In this document: in pieces, positions 20,812 to 32,691 of the stretch
How positions within the stretch are numbered: the first letter of the stretch is position 1
How the letters are laid out: each line of letters begins with the position of its first letter
Position numbers and translations under genes: made by a program
Source of the DNA: Parasponia andersonii
Lineage: Eukaryota; Streptophyta; Magnoliopsida; Rosales; Cannabaceae
Assembly (NCBI GenBank): GCA_002914805.1
Contig: JXTB01000128.1
Span: 709,748-773,747 of the forward strand
Length of the DNA: 64,000 bases
Direction: 5' to 3'
The notes under the pieces: model-generated
Told to the model about the DNA's origin: nothing
What the model saw: only the letters and a program-made list of their open reading frames with translations
The model's database searches: none

Positions 20812-23470
20812 ATGGCAGAAAGTCTAATAATCTCAAAATTGGCAGAGTCGGTTGTATCCCAAGTTGTCGAAAGACTCACCGAACTACTTACTATTTAAGC
20901 AGGCGACGGCATTAAGCAGTGTGAAGCATGATGTGGAGCGCTTGCGAGCTGAGTTGGTGCGAATGCAATGCTTCTTGGAAGATGCTGATCGGAAGCAGGA
21001 GCAAGACAAGCGTGTTCGCCACTGGATAGCAGAAGTCAAAGATGTTGCTAATGATGTCGAGGATGTCATTGAGATATTCACCTCAAATGTTTCCTCTTCT
21101 TACTTTGATTTATTTCATCTCTGTACACTGAGGAAGCAAATCAACTCCATCCAAGCCAAGATGGAAGACATCTTCAAAAGGGCTCAGGCGTATCGAAGGG
21201 ACAAGTTCTGTAGCTGAACTGCAGCGGCGTTTGAGAAGATCGACTCCAGATGATGATGAGGTTGTGAGCTTAGTGGATAGTGACAAGACTTTGAAGGCTG
21301 AGTTGATGAAGATAAAAGATGGGCTCTCCATTGTTTCTGTGGTGGGCATGGGGGGTTAGGTAAGACCACTCTTGCTAAGAAAGTTCATAAACACAATGAT
21401 GTGAAGCAACGCTTTGATTGTTGCGCTTGGGTTTTTATACCCCAACAGTATGTTACAAAGGATACTTTGTATGAAATCTTGGTTCAAATTGAAAGAGATA
21501 GCTATAGGGAGAGACCAAGAAATTTAACTGAGAATGAATTAAGTGATAGGATTAAAGGTGAATTGAAAGAGAAGAGGTATCTTGTAGTTCTTGATGATAT
21601 TTGGAAAATTGAGGCTTGGGATAGTATCAAAAGGGCTTTCTCAAAGGAAAAGCCGGGTTGTAAAGTCCATTTCACTACTCAGAACAAAGAAGTAGCATTG
21701 TCTGCTGATCCATGTACCTCTCCTATCCAACCGCCATTTTTAACATTTGAAGAAATCTGGGAACTTCTGCAAAGGAAAGCATTTCAGAGAAACATTTCTG
21801 ATGAGCATGGTCTTCGACCAGAATTTGAGGAGTTGCGAAAGGAAATGATGAAAAAATGTGGGGGACTGCCTCTTGCAATTGTCGTGCTTGGAGGGTTGTT
21901 GAGAACTAAAAATTCACTCGACGAATGGAAAGAGGTGCAGAAAGATGTGAATTCACACTTGAATAAATTCCAATCACATCAAGAGTATGAATGGGTGAAT
22001 GGAATTTCAGCGTTGAGCTATAATGATCTACCTTATTACCTGAAACCATGCTATCTTTACTTGGGTCGCTTTACAGAGGATAGTGAGATAAGAAAAAAAA
22101 ACATTAATTCAACTTTGGATTGAAGAGGGTTTTGTACAAAAACCAAGACGACAAGAGGAAAACCAGATAATACTGGAAAATGTAGCTAAACAATACTTGG
22201 GAGAGCTGATGGATAGGTGTCTGATTCAAGTGAGCATAAGAAACAATTCGGGGATAGGAGCGAGAGCGTACCGAATGCATGATCTTTTACGAGACTTGTG
22301 CGTGTCTAAGTCAAGAGATGAAAACTTCATTCAGATTATTCAACTTAATACTGAGATGAGCATGTGAGGGGCTGTTACTCATGGAATTGCTACTCACGTT
22401 GCCTGTGATTTTCGAAGGTACCAATTTCAGTACCACATCCGTTCTGTTTTATGCGTCGATATCAGTGATATTCATATGCCAAGTTTAAGAAAGAATAATT
22501 TGATATTATTGAGAGTACTTGAACTTGGGGGCATTATTTCGTGGGGTTGGATTGATATTCTGAAAGAAATCTGTAAACTCATACACTTGAGGTACCTTGG
22601 GTTGAGAGGTACTCATGTGTCCAAACTGCCAAACTGCATCCGCAATTTGCAGAGTTTGCACAATTTAGATGTTCATGTTCAAGGTTGTAACTATCTCAGG
22701 CCACCTAGAGGACTATCAAGATTAAGACATTTGGCTCATCTTTTCACCAATGAATATTTGGTGCTCAAGTGTTAGGGTTTACCACAGCGTATCTCTTGGA
22801 CTTCTGGTGGCACTTTGAGGTCATTTGTAACAATAAGATATGATACACTGGTCAAACTTAGTAATATCCAGGAATTGACAATGGTGTTTAGAAGAAAAGG
22901 AGAAGCTTGGATTTGCTAGTTCATGATGAAGAAACATTTCTAAGTCTTAACATCGCTCTCTCAGTGTCGTCTTCTCTATAAACTAAGTCTAAGAGGGGTA
23001 ATAGAACAAGATAATTTGTCTTTTTTTGCTGCCAAGCATTGTCAAATTGACTTTGGAAGCTTCTAGTATTCGTCAAGATCCTATGGCAGTGCTAGAGAAG
23101 CTGCCTAATTTAAAGCGACTTAGGTTGTATTCTGGTTCCTACATGGGCTCCAAATTGGTTTGCTCGGCTGGTGGGTTTCCTAAGCTGGAAACTCTTCGAC
23201 TTTGTTACTTATATTTTCTGGAAGAGTGGCGAATGGAGAAAGGTGCAATGCCAAGTCTCCAGATATTGGATCTTGATTATGTTCCAAAACTAGAGATGAT
23301 TCCGGAAGGGTTGAAATTCGTCTGGACTCTTCGACAACTGAATGTTACTGATATGTACAAGTCTTTCATGGATAGGCTTAGAGTCAACAAATAAGGAATT
23401 GAAGGGGAGGATTTCTACAAAGTGCGGCATATTCCTCCTTACTCATTCTTCGGAATCGGATATTATGGAC
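20463..23470 (+). repeat. Segmental duplication unit B (NBS-LRR relic 2 plus 5' flank)
   Basis: Partner of the unit at 5690-9005, in the same orientation. It lacks the 0.31-kb foreign segment found at 6173-6483 and so shows the pre-insertion state of the coiled-coil region. Confidence 0.7.
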
Positions 23471-23560
23471 TCGAGAAATTACCTTGGTAAATTTTGGCTA
23501 CTTTATTTATTTTTATATTTATACCTTATAGGCATACTGAATCTTATAAATACTGATTGA
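20812..23560 (+). pseudogene. CC-NBS-LRR resistance-gene relic 2
   Basis: The start at 20812 (MAESLIISKLAESVVSQ) is followed by a frameshift and TAA near 20895. The coiled-coil domain is otherwise well kept (VKHDVERLRAELVRMQCFLE, RHWIAEVKDVANDVEDVIEI). A second frame change is near 21215. The P-loop at about 21342-21372 lacks one base, so GMGG and KTTLAKK fall in different frames. The NBS then runs open at 21401-22123: [24 protein letters not shown] (kinase 2), KVHFTTQNK (RNBS-B), KKCGGLPLAI, CYLYLGRF (RNBS-D). An extra A in the A-run at 22091-22100 breaks it before the intact RMHDLLRDLC (about 22271-22300). LRRs lie at 22476-22775 and 23026-23394. It is better preserved than relic 1; damage is mostly single-base indels. 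Confidence 0.9.
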
Positions 23561-24087
23561 TTTACTTGGGCATATATCCGCTTGTAATGTGTATGTTTTC
23601 TTTCTTTCTTGTTTCAAAAAAGTAAAATAAAATAAAATTTCTTAGTTGATACTTCTTCTAATAAGTTTTTTTTTTTTTTTTGGAATGAAAATTTTTTATA
23701 ATAAGTTGTTAAATTATATTAATTTGCTTCTTGATATTGAATTGGAAGCTCACCGTTTTTCTTTTCTTTTTTTTTTCTTTTTTTTTTTTTACCTAATTTT
23801 CTGTTATCCTTTAATAATTTGACAGAATTGGTAACCTTCCAAAACCAGTGGCAGAAGGCACGAAGACGGTGGGAGAAAGTTCCAAGGCATTTTATGATTA
23901 GCTAACATTGTTTTACATGAAATAACATTGTATTTGTTTAATCATCAATTCTCATATCAGACTTTTTATTTATTTAAGTAATTTCTTACAATTCTTACTC
24001 ACAATTAACAATAATTCCATCTGGTCTCTGGAACGAAGACCTGCAATATGCGTTGCTAAATAATTAAATGGATTCTATCGTAATTCT
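23561..24087. other. Non-coding flank with poly-T tracts
   Basis: Long T-rich runs occur (23667-23682, 23759-23790). About 23825-23900 (ACAGAATTGGTAACCTTCC...) could be a remnant 3' exon of the NBS-LRR gene, but it is too short to support a call. Confidence 0.35.
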
Positions 24088-25717
24088 GTTAGGGTTTATA
24101 CCCTAAAAATATCTATATTTTAGATATTTATTGAATTAATAAAATGATATTTTAGATATTTATTGAATTAATAAAATTAATAAATATCAGAAAATTTTTA
24201 TTTTATTTATGTGATCATAAATATAGTATATAAATGTTAGATACATGACGATTAAATTTATGGATAATAATCTAAATATAGTCCGTAATAATTAATTAAA
24301 GTATGAGATTTTTAATTAACTATTATTAGTACGGTCTATTAATATTGAGAATGTAATAGTCTTATTCGGACTATTGATGTATTGACATCACAATAGATGT
24401 TCTTTATATAGTTTGATTATATAAGACTGAACCAGATATGATTTGAATCTCACATAAATTGCATTAACTGTTGAGAGTTCAAATTCACAAGATGATCATA
24501 TGTAGATCAATCTTAATCCTGAATAGTTATAGACTTTTATTTATAATATTATGTTCTTTAACGTATTTGTAAAAGATTTGTTTCTTAAAAAGACCGAAAT
24601 ACTTGTATCTTGGGAGCATAATGAAATAAGTAGTTGGAAATGTAGAAATATAGAATCTATTCATTCCATTAAGAAGTTAGAAAGATGATTTACTTGTATA
24701 TTAATTGATTAAGACTTGAATAGTTTAAGTACTTAATTTATAATAGATTTATAATTAATTGTTCATTAGAGAATCAATGGCACAAAAAGATAAAGATGTA
24801 ATTGGCGAGATAAACGGAATATAACCTAACTTCAATTATGAGTTGTCTATGGAGGATTGAACTACATACTGATTAAATCGATGGACTACTCGTTGCTTTC
24901 TGAGTAAATTAATTATGTAACTTCTATAAGTCCAAGGTTAGCCAACCCAAGAAGAGGAAGGTGAATTGGTTTTTAAAAGCTTTTGTAAATTTTCCTTGAA
25001 AGATAAGTAAATTTAGCAAGTAAAAGCTACAACAAGTAAAAATAGACAAATTATATGCATAAACTTAAGGTAAATAAATTTAAGGAGATAGAGCTAGAGA
25101 AATACAAATACTATTTTTGCGAGGTTCAATAAACACAACGGTTTATCTACATCTCTGGCTCTTAGCAACCCTCTTTGAGCTATCTACTATCAGATCAAAA
25201 GAATGGACTTGATCCTCTCTTTTACATAACAAATTCTTTCTTCTTAGGCACACTTATACCTTTACAATAGCTTTGAATCTAACTCTATCATGCTTGACAC
25301 AGATTATTTAGACTCTTATGGCTATCTCACTTAAATCGATTTGTTTATGAATTAGTGTCAACCTTACCTCACAAATACAATTTGAATTTTTTTTGTTGAT
25401 ACACTAAACTAGAATCTCTCTAATAAAAAGGATTAATACAAGGTAAGCCTAGAGAAAATAAGTGAAAACACAAAGTATCATCTAGTTTGGCCCAATTGAC
25501 TTTTGTGAAAAAGTGAATTTGAAAGTTTGATTCACAAAAAAATGATTTAGACAACTTGAAAGTATGTATAAAGCAATGCAAGAACGTTCAAAAATTGTTT
25601 CGAGTGTTCAAAAAGCTTCTATATATAGACTTGAAAGCAAACTAGTTATTTATAACCGTTTGATAGATAATCTATCTTTTTTGGCAGATCGAAAGTTCAT
25701 TTTCAGTAGACCAAAAA
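24088..25717. repeat. LTR-like repeat sequence, left part, interrupted by the chromovirus
   Basis: The block begins TGTTAGGGTTTATACCCTA, a start typical of plant LTR or large non-autonomous LTR elements. It includes a 32-bp tandem duplication (24116-24147 and 24148-24179) and has no ORF of note. About 24945 onward changes style (CCAAGGTTAGCCAACCC...) and may be a second repeat. Sequence of similar character resumes at 34236 beyond the chromovirus, suggesting nesting. There is no autonomous coding. Confidence 0.45.
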
Positions 25718-27294
25718 TGTAAAAACCCGAATTTTGGGAGGATAATTTGGATATTGTACCAATTTTTCGGATATAATAATAGGAGGATTAATTTGCAAAA
25801 TTTTTGTGCGAAAGGACTAAATTACAATTTTTAGGAGACAAAAGTGATAGAGATTTGAAAATTGGCGACTTATATGCAATTTTTTAAAAATTGCACTGCC
25901 CCATAAAATAGGGCCACGTGCCCTATCATTTATCTCTCTCTTCTCTCTCTCTCTCTCTCTCTCTCCCAGCCCGATGCTCTCTCTCTCGTTTCCTTCTGTC
26001 TCGTGGCTGCGCATCACTGAAAGGGAGCTGCCCCACCTCCAGCCATTGCCTAGCTATAGGAACTGCCGGCGACCTCGCCAGTACTGCACCGAGCTCGTCA
26101 TTGACCACCAGAAGCCACCGGAGAAGCCCACCGGAGCCAGAGAAGAGAAAGTGGCCACGGACAAGTTTTCATCGCCGGCGATGATTTCAGCCTTCGTTCA
26201 ACCTCAAATCAGGCTCGTTGGATTCGTCTTATCACAAGGATTGTCAAGGTATGTATATCTTAGCCTCATAATGCCCGAATCAAAAGTTATCATTTTTGGA
26301 ATGTTTTGAGTTTAAATTTGACTTTTTGATCAGGCCGTTGGATTGTATTTTTGTTGTCATTTTTGGATTGTATTCAGAAAATAGAGAAGTTTGATATATA
26401 TATATATATATTGCCTATGTTTGGTGACCGGCATAGAAATCGAGATCGGACAGTCGAGATTTGCCTCGTTTTGTGTGCCACCTGTCTAGTGTGGGCTCGG
26501 ACCCCAATTAGATAAGTTATATGTCTAACCTAGCTATTTTGGGTATTAGGAATTCAGTGAAGAGGTCCATTTATGAAATTAAAGCTCCGTTGAGAAGTTG
26601 ATTTTTCACAAGAAGACGATCGAGGGCTTGGAATTGGTTCCCGACCCTCCGGGCGATCGCCAACGACACCTTGAGGATTCAATAGCGTTATATCTCTATT
26701 TGAGCGAGGTAGGGACTTAATTACCCAAGTTTTATATCATTATCGAATAAAACTTATTTTCTGCTAAACATGAGAACAAACATGATTTTTAGGCTATTTA
26801 AACATTTATAATGGGAATTGATTGTATGATGTATACATATTGTATTGCTCTGGGAATTTTCTGAGTACAGGTTATTTTGAGTATATTAAAAATAGGGTCA
26901 TTATATCGCCCGTTTTCCTATAAAACCCAGTATGTTGATTTTATTGAAAAACCCGAGCATGTGTCATAGGATCATACATGAGCACCGTATTAGCATTATG
27001 GATTTACAATGTGGCGTTGCGTACCCCACCATCAGTGTAGAGTCCGTAAACCCACGCGGAGTTTTGTTACTTCTAATTACCTCCTCATTTGGCAGGCATA
27101 GGCAATTTGATTGCCCCTCCAAGTTTGGTAGGTGACACACAAGTGTCTCCTCCGGGTATGGGCTTAGGTGTCAGGCAGGCTGTTAGGCATACCTAGTGCC
27201 ATCATCCTAGGTTTTCACAGATGACAAGATGAGAGCTCATAGGTATAGGTTGATTTGTGTCATATGTATATGAATTGAATGGTTTTGATTACAC

Positions 27295-27325
<31 letters not shown>

Positions 27326-27914
27326 GATTTCTAACTTGGATTATATATATATATGTATGTTTTAGACTAAACTAACCATGTAGGAATTCTCCATCACTAA
27401 AAAGATTTCGACCGAGGTAATTTTTTTTCCTACTGAGCATTTTATGCTCATCCCCTTTACTTTCTTCCTCAAGTGGTGTTCAGTGTGATCTTGGCGATCA
27501 AGAGGAGTAAGAGGTCATCTTGACTGTAGTTCGTTTTTTGGTAATGCTAGAAGCTTGTTGTCATAGTGTTTGGATTATTTGGGTTTTGTTTAGCATTGAA
27601 CCAAGATTACTACACTCTGTTTTTGTCTGTGAACTTATGTATGCCATTCTGGTGTTTGATTTTTGGTGTGGATGATGATGATGCTTGGACTTATATTTGG
27701 TTTATATTTGTTTTTCTTTTCGGTAATTATTCGATCTATGTTTAATGGTGTATACAAATTGTGAGAGTGGTTCACGGGATAAAATTCCAATTATTTCATT
27801 TAAATGGACCGTTTTATAAAACTAGAACTTTTGACACTTTTCAAATAAATCAAGGAATTTCCCATCTTTGTGAAATTCCCCTTCTGCCACTAGTCTGGGT
27901 TTTGGGTCATAACA
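25718..27914 (+). repeat. Chromovirus 5' LTR, about 2.2 kb
   Basis: It starts TGTAAAAACCCGAATTTTGG and by my reading ends CATAACA just before the PBS. It contains a conserved G-box CACGTG at 25915-25920 (also in the 3' LTR at 32889-32894), a CT microsatellite at about 25930-25965, a GC-rich block about 25970-26220 and TA microsatellites (26396-26412, 27300-27325). The right boundary is inferred from the PBS position; its uncertainty is about 10 bp. Confidence 0.8.
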
Positions 27915-27923
27915 GAAAATTTT

Positions 27924-27936
27924 TGGTATCAGAGCT
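27924..27936 (+). other. Chromovirus primer-binding site
   Basis: TGGTATCAGAGCT is an exact match to the usual plant initiator tRNA-Met primer site; it lies about 10 bp after the end of the 5' LTR. Confidence 0.9.
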
Positions 27937-27989
27937 TTGAGTTTAACAACTCGGACATATCACCATTAAACTGGATTTAAGTTGATTTT

Positions 27990-30900
27990 ATGACAAGCAT
28001 TCATTATTATCGCGATAACAGTTTGGCATATTATTTCAGACTTGTAAGGATGCCTCTTAGAAGAGTTCTAAGGCACCAGCCGGGTGCCAAAGCTCCTCGT
28101 CTAGATTTCACTCATCTGATTGAGCTAATGCAGCAGGCATTCATCCAGATGAGCAATCCAAACCATCAACCTCCAACTCTGAGGGAACATCAGTTGGATC
28201 AGGTTGATCATCTCTAACGGTTCATGTGTCTCCAACCAATGCAGTTTGACGGGAGACCAGAAGCTCTCACGATAATTTCTTGGTTGCGTGAGGTGGAGAG
28301 GCACTTTCGGGCCCTTGGCACTCCGGTTGAGTTTTGGGTTGTGTTTGTTATTACTCGTTTGACGGGGAGTGCCATTCGTTGGTAAGAAATAGTGGAACAA
28401 ATACAAGATGTAGTGGGCTTGACTTGGGAAGACTTTGAACGGATTTTCAAGGCCCAGTATACCAATGAGGATCAACAAGATGAAGTTGTAAACCAATTTT
28501 AGACTTTGATTCAAGGTAACAGCATGGTGAATGAATACCTAATAGAGTTCACTGAGTTAACAAGTATTGCTCTTGGACCGGGTACGAGTGAGAAGTACCG
28601 AGTTGTCAAGTTTAAAAGTCGTCTAAATTAGAACATTTTCAACATAATTAGTACTCAAGCTTTCCATATTCTTCCTGAGATTGCAGTGGTTGCCCAGCAG
28701 GCAAAGGACATCAAAGAAGGATTGGATTCCTGGAGGAATCAGCAGAGAGGTAATGATAGAAAAGCTACCAGAAGGAACCAGGGGCAGTGGTCAGTTTAGG
28801 GCACTCCAAACAATGGGAGCTCGAACAGCAGTGTTTCTTCAGGAGGTGGTAGAAGCAGTCCGTACAGAGGATGTTTCGTTTATGGCTAGCAGGGTTATCA
28901 GAAGAAGGAGTGTCCCAACTGTGTATAAAAATCTCCTCTTTCTCAGGGAGGACCGCAAAAGAGCCAGTCCGGTTCTGTTTTTTATCAGAATACTCAAGCA
29001 AGGCAGCAACAGTCACAGGGTGTTTCATAAACTTTTACTTCCCCTCAGCCTTATCAGCATCACCACCCTCAAGGTTTTACTTAGAACTTTCAGACTCCTC
29101 AGGCCTCAGGGAGTCAGAGTGGGCGTGGTTTTGGCAGTAATTATCCAAGATCTAGCAGCAGCCGTCCTATTCAGGGGAGAGGCAACAAGGAAAAAGGAAA
29201 GAAGACTGGCTAAGCCTGTGCTTTTACTGGGGCAGATGACACTCAAGATCGCACTGGCCGAGATGTTATTAACGGTATGATCCTTCTTTCACACTCTTGT
29301 ACACATGCTTTGTTTGATACTGGTGTATCCCATTCATTCATATCCTTATTGTTTACTCAATTGTTGGGGTTGAAATTTTCTAATTTAGATTATGTATTGA
29401 CGTTGGGTACACCTATGGGAGGAGTAGCCGATGTGTCTAGTGTGTATAAGTCTTGTCGGGTTGTGGTTGGTGATAGGAAGCTTCTTGATGATTTGATTGT
29501 ATTATTGATGGGATAGTATGACATGATACTCGGTATGGATTGGTTGTTGAACTATCGAGCCGTTGTGGACTGTCACACGAAGCGAGTGACTCTTTTTCCT
29601 AGTGATGGATATCCTATTGTCTATCAGACTGGGATGAGTCCATTAAAGCCTAGTCCTGTTTTGAAAGCGTGCATGGGTGGAAGGAAGAAACTCGAGTGTT
29701 ATGGGAACTTGTTTGCCATGGATGACGAGGTAAGGACAAGCAATCGAGACTCATGGATTTCAGTGATGTATGAGTATTCAGAGGTGTTTCCTAAAGACTT
29801 ATCGGGGTTACCATCTGATAGGGAAATCGAGTTCTGTATTGAACTAGTTCTTGGAGCTTAGCCAGTTTCTATTCCAGCCTATCGTATGGTGCCTGCTGAG
29901 ATGGAAGAATTGAGAGAACAATTGGATGACCTGCTTTCCAAAGGCTTCATTCGAAGTAGCACTTCTCCTTGGGGTACTCCTGTTTTATTTGCGAAGAAAG
30001 CTGATGGTTCGTTAATACTCTATGTGGACTATAGGAAGTTGAATTAGTTGACTGTGAAGAACAAGTATCCTTTGCCAAGGATAGACTAGTTGTTTGATCA
30101 ACTCGGTGGTTCAAGATTCTTCTTTAAGATCGATTTGAGATCCGGTTATCATCAGTTGAAGATAATAGAGAACCCGATATGGTCAGTTTGAGTTTCTGGT
30201 GATGCTATTTGGTTTAACGAATGCAACTCTAACCTTTATGGATCTCATGAATCAGATTTTTAGGCTATTTTTTGACCGATTTGTGGTTATGTACATTGAC
30301 GATATCCTGGTGTATTCCAAGACTTGAGAAGAGTGGGGATAGTACTTAAGGCCTTGAGAGATCATTGGTTGTACGTCAAGAAATCGAAGTGACTTTTGGA
30401 TATCAGAAGTGAAGTTCTTGGGGCATGTGATTTCTCATAGAGGTATTTTAGTCGATCCCACTAAGGTCGAAGCTATCCTAGAGTGGGAAAGGCTGAGAAA
30501 TGTGACGGAGGTACGTCGTTTCCTCAGTTTGGTAGGCTACTACTGTCGTTTTGTGCAAGATTTCTCGAGGATTTCTTTGTCTTTGACCAAGTTGACCAGG
30601 AAGGACATCAAGTTTGTTTGGGATCATGAAAGTGAAGAAGTTTTTGTTAGGTTAAGTAGAGTTTGACCACCACACATGTTCTTACTGTTCCTGACAATAA
30701 CGAGCCTTATATGCTGTATACTGATTCTTTAAAGACGAGTTTGGGATGTGTCTTGATACAGAATGGTTAGGTTATGGCTTATGCTTCTCGTTAGTGGAAG
30801 CCACATGAGAGAAACTATACCACCCATGATCTAGAAATTGCAATAGTGAACTTTGCTTTGAAGAATTGGCGATGTTACTTATATGGTATGAAGTTCGACA

Positions 30901-32633
30901 TATTCTCCGATCATAAGGATTTGAAGTACCTCTTTACCCAGAAGGATCTGAACATGAGACAACGAAGATGGGTTGAGTATATGGAGGGTTATGACTTTGA
31001 CCTATAGTATCATCTTGGTAAGGCTAATGTTATAGCTGATGCACTGAGTAGGAAGCCTCATGGTGCACTAGCTACACTGGTGTTTGAAGATTGGAGGAAC
31101 TCGGTTATGATTGGTGACTACAACTTGCAGTACTTCGAGAATGAAGGGGTTGCTTGCTTGAGCAACATTGTGATTTCACCATCACTTCTCCAGACTGCCC
31201 AACAGAGTCAGTGGCAAGATAGAGATGTGAGGATAATCTGGAACTGGCTTCAGAATGGTGAATAGTTAGATGGTTGGAGCACTAACAGGGAAAGGTTTTT
31301 GCTTTTCTATGAAAAGTTGGTTGTAGCTAATGACTCTAATTTTCGAGAAACCATTCTAACAGAGGCTCACAAATCAAGATTCGCAGTACATCTGGGTAGT
31401 ACCAAGATGTACCGGGATGAAGCAGCAGTATTAGTGGAAGGGATAAAGAATGATGTAGCTACCTTTGTGGCTAAGTATTTGACTTATCAGCAAGTCAAGG
31501 CTGAACACTAGAGGCTAGCTGGGTTACTTCAACCGTTGCCAATTTTGGAATGGAAGTGGGACAAGATCATGATGGACTTTGCGACCCATTTGCTGAAGAC
31601 CTTGAGGAAGAATGATGCAGTTTAGGTAGTAGTCGATCGGTTAATGAAGAGTGCTCACTTTACACTGATCCGGATGGACTACTCACTTACTAAGCTCAGT
31701 AAACTATATGTGGAGAATATCATACACTTTCATGGTGTGCCTTCAAGCATAGTCTCCGACAGAGATCCAAGGTTTACTTCTAAGTTTTGGAGAGCCTTGC
31801 AGAAAGCATTGGATACGCAATTGGATATCAGTACGGCTCACCATTCAGATTCAGATGGTCAGTCTGAAAGAACCATTCAGATTCTTGAGGACATGTTACA
31901 TTGTTGTATACTGGACTTTGGTGGAAACTAGGATGATCATCTTCCTTTGGTGGAATTTACTTACAATAACAGTTACTAGACTAGTGTGGGTGTGGCTCCA
32001 TATGAAGTGTTGAATGGAAGGCTGTATAGATCGCCTTTGTGTTGGGTAGAACCCGAAGAGCGTGTTACTCTTGGACCTGAACTGATTAAAGAAAATATTG
32101 AGAAGATCAAGGATATCCAAGAGAGACTCAAAGAGATTCAGAGTTGCTAAAAGAGTTATGCTGACCTGAAGAGGCGTGAGGTAGAGTTCAATACTGGTGA
32201 TTTCGTGTTCTTGAAAGTAACTCCAAGGCGTGGTGTGACAAGATTTGGGGTTAAGAGTAAGCTTGCTCCAAGGTATATTGGTCCCTTTGAGATCACTGAG
32301 AGAATTGGACCAGTGGCATATTGCTTGAATCTGCCTGCACAGTTGGTTCATGTGCATAATGTGTTTTACGTGTCGTTGTTAAAGAAGTACACGCTGGACC
32401 TATCTCATGTTGCTCAGTACGTTCATGTACCGATCCAAGAAGATGCGTCCTATGAAGAGCAGCTTGTTCGTTTGTTGGCTAGAGAGTTGAAGGTGCTTCG
32501 CAATAGAGAGATTCTACTAGTTAAGATACTTTGGGAATATCACAAAGAAGACGAGGCTACTTGGGAACTCGAGACGGAGATGTACGAGAAGTACCCTCAT
32601 TTGTTTAACCTTCAGTCAGAAGTTGTATTGTGA
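27990..32633 (+). pseudogene. Chromovirus gag-pol polyprotein, broken by many stops
   Basis: Gag starts near 27990-28051. Its zinc knuckle (about 28866-28925) is degraded, with Tyr for Cys and for His. The protease has LFDTGVSHSFIS (about 29305) and the post-protease MILGMDWLLNYRAVVDC. RT (about 29880-30330) contains [30 protein letters not shown] and the catalytic [10 protein letters not shown] (about 30290). RNase H follows (VWDHESEEVF, YHLGKAN at about 31010). Integrase (about 31280-32000) has IVSDRDPRFTSKFW. The C terminus ends with a chromodomain-like stretch ([19 protein letters not shown], about 32510-32570). Stops at 29859, 30045, 31263, 31509 and others are TAG where relatives have Gln. 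Not functional. Confidence 0.9.
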
Positions 32634-32678
32634 TGTAAACCATGACTTGTACTTTGAATTTCGGGACGAAATTCTTTT

Positions 32679-32691
32679 AAGAAGGGGAGAA
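32679..32691 (+). other. Chromovirus polypurine tract
   Basis: AAGAAGGGGAGAA sits directly before the TGTAAAAAC start of the 3' LTR. Confidence 0.9.

Noticed and set aside
25918..26309. Overlapping ORFs of 88-111 codons in the chromovirus LTR (also 32885-33259 in the other LTR)
   Set aside because: They lie inside the LTR, arise from a CT microsatellite and GC-rich tract, and differ in frame and length between the two LTR copies.
28681..29280. 199-codon ORF on the plus strand
   Set aside because: It overlaps chromovirus gag in another frame; the gag frame shows the recognisable zinc-knuckle region and matches family layout.
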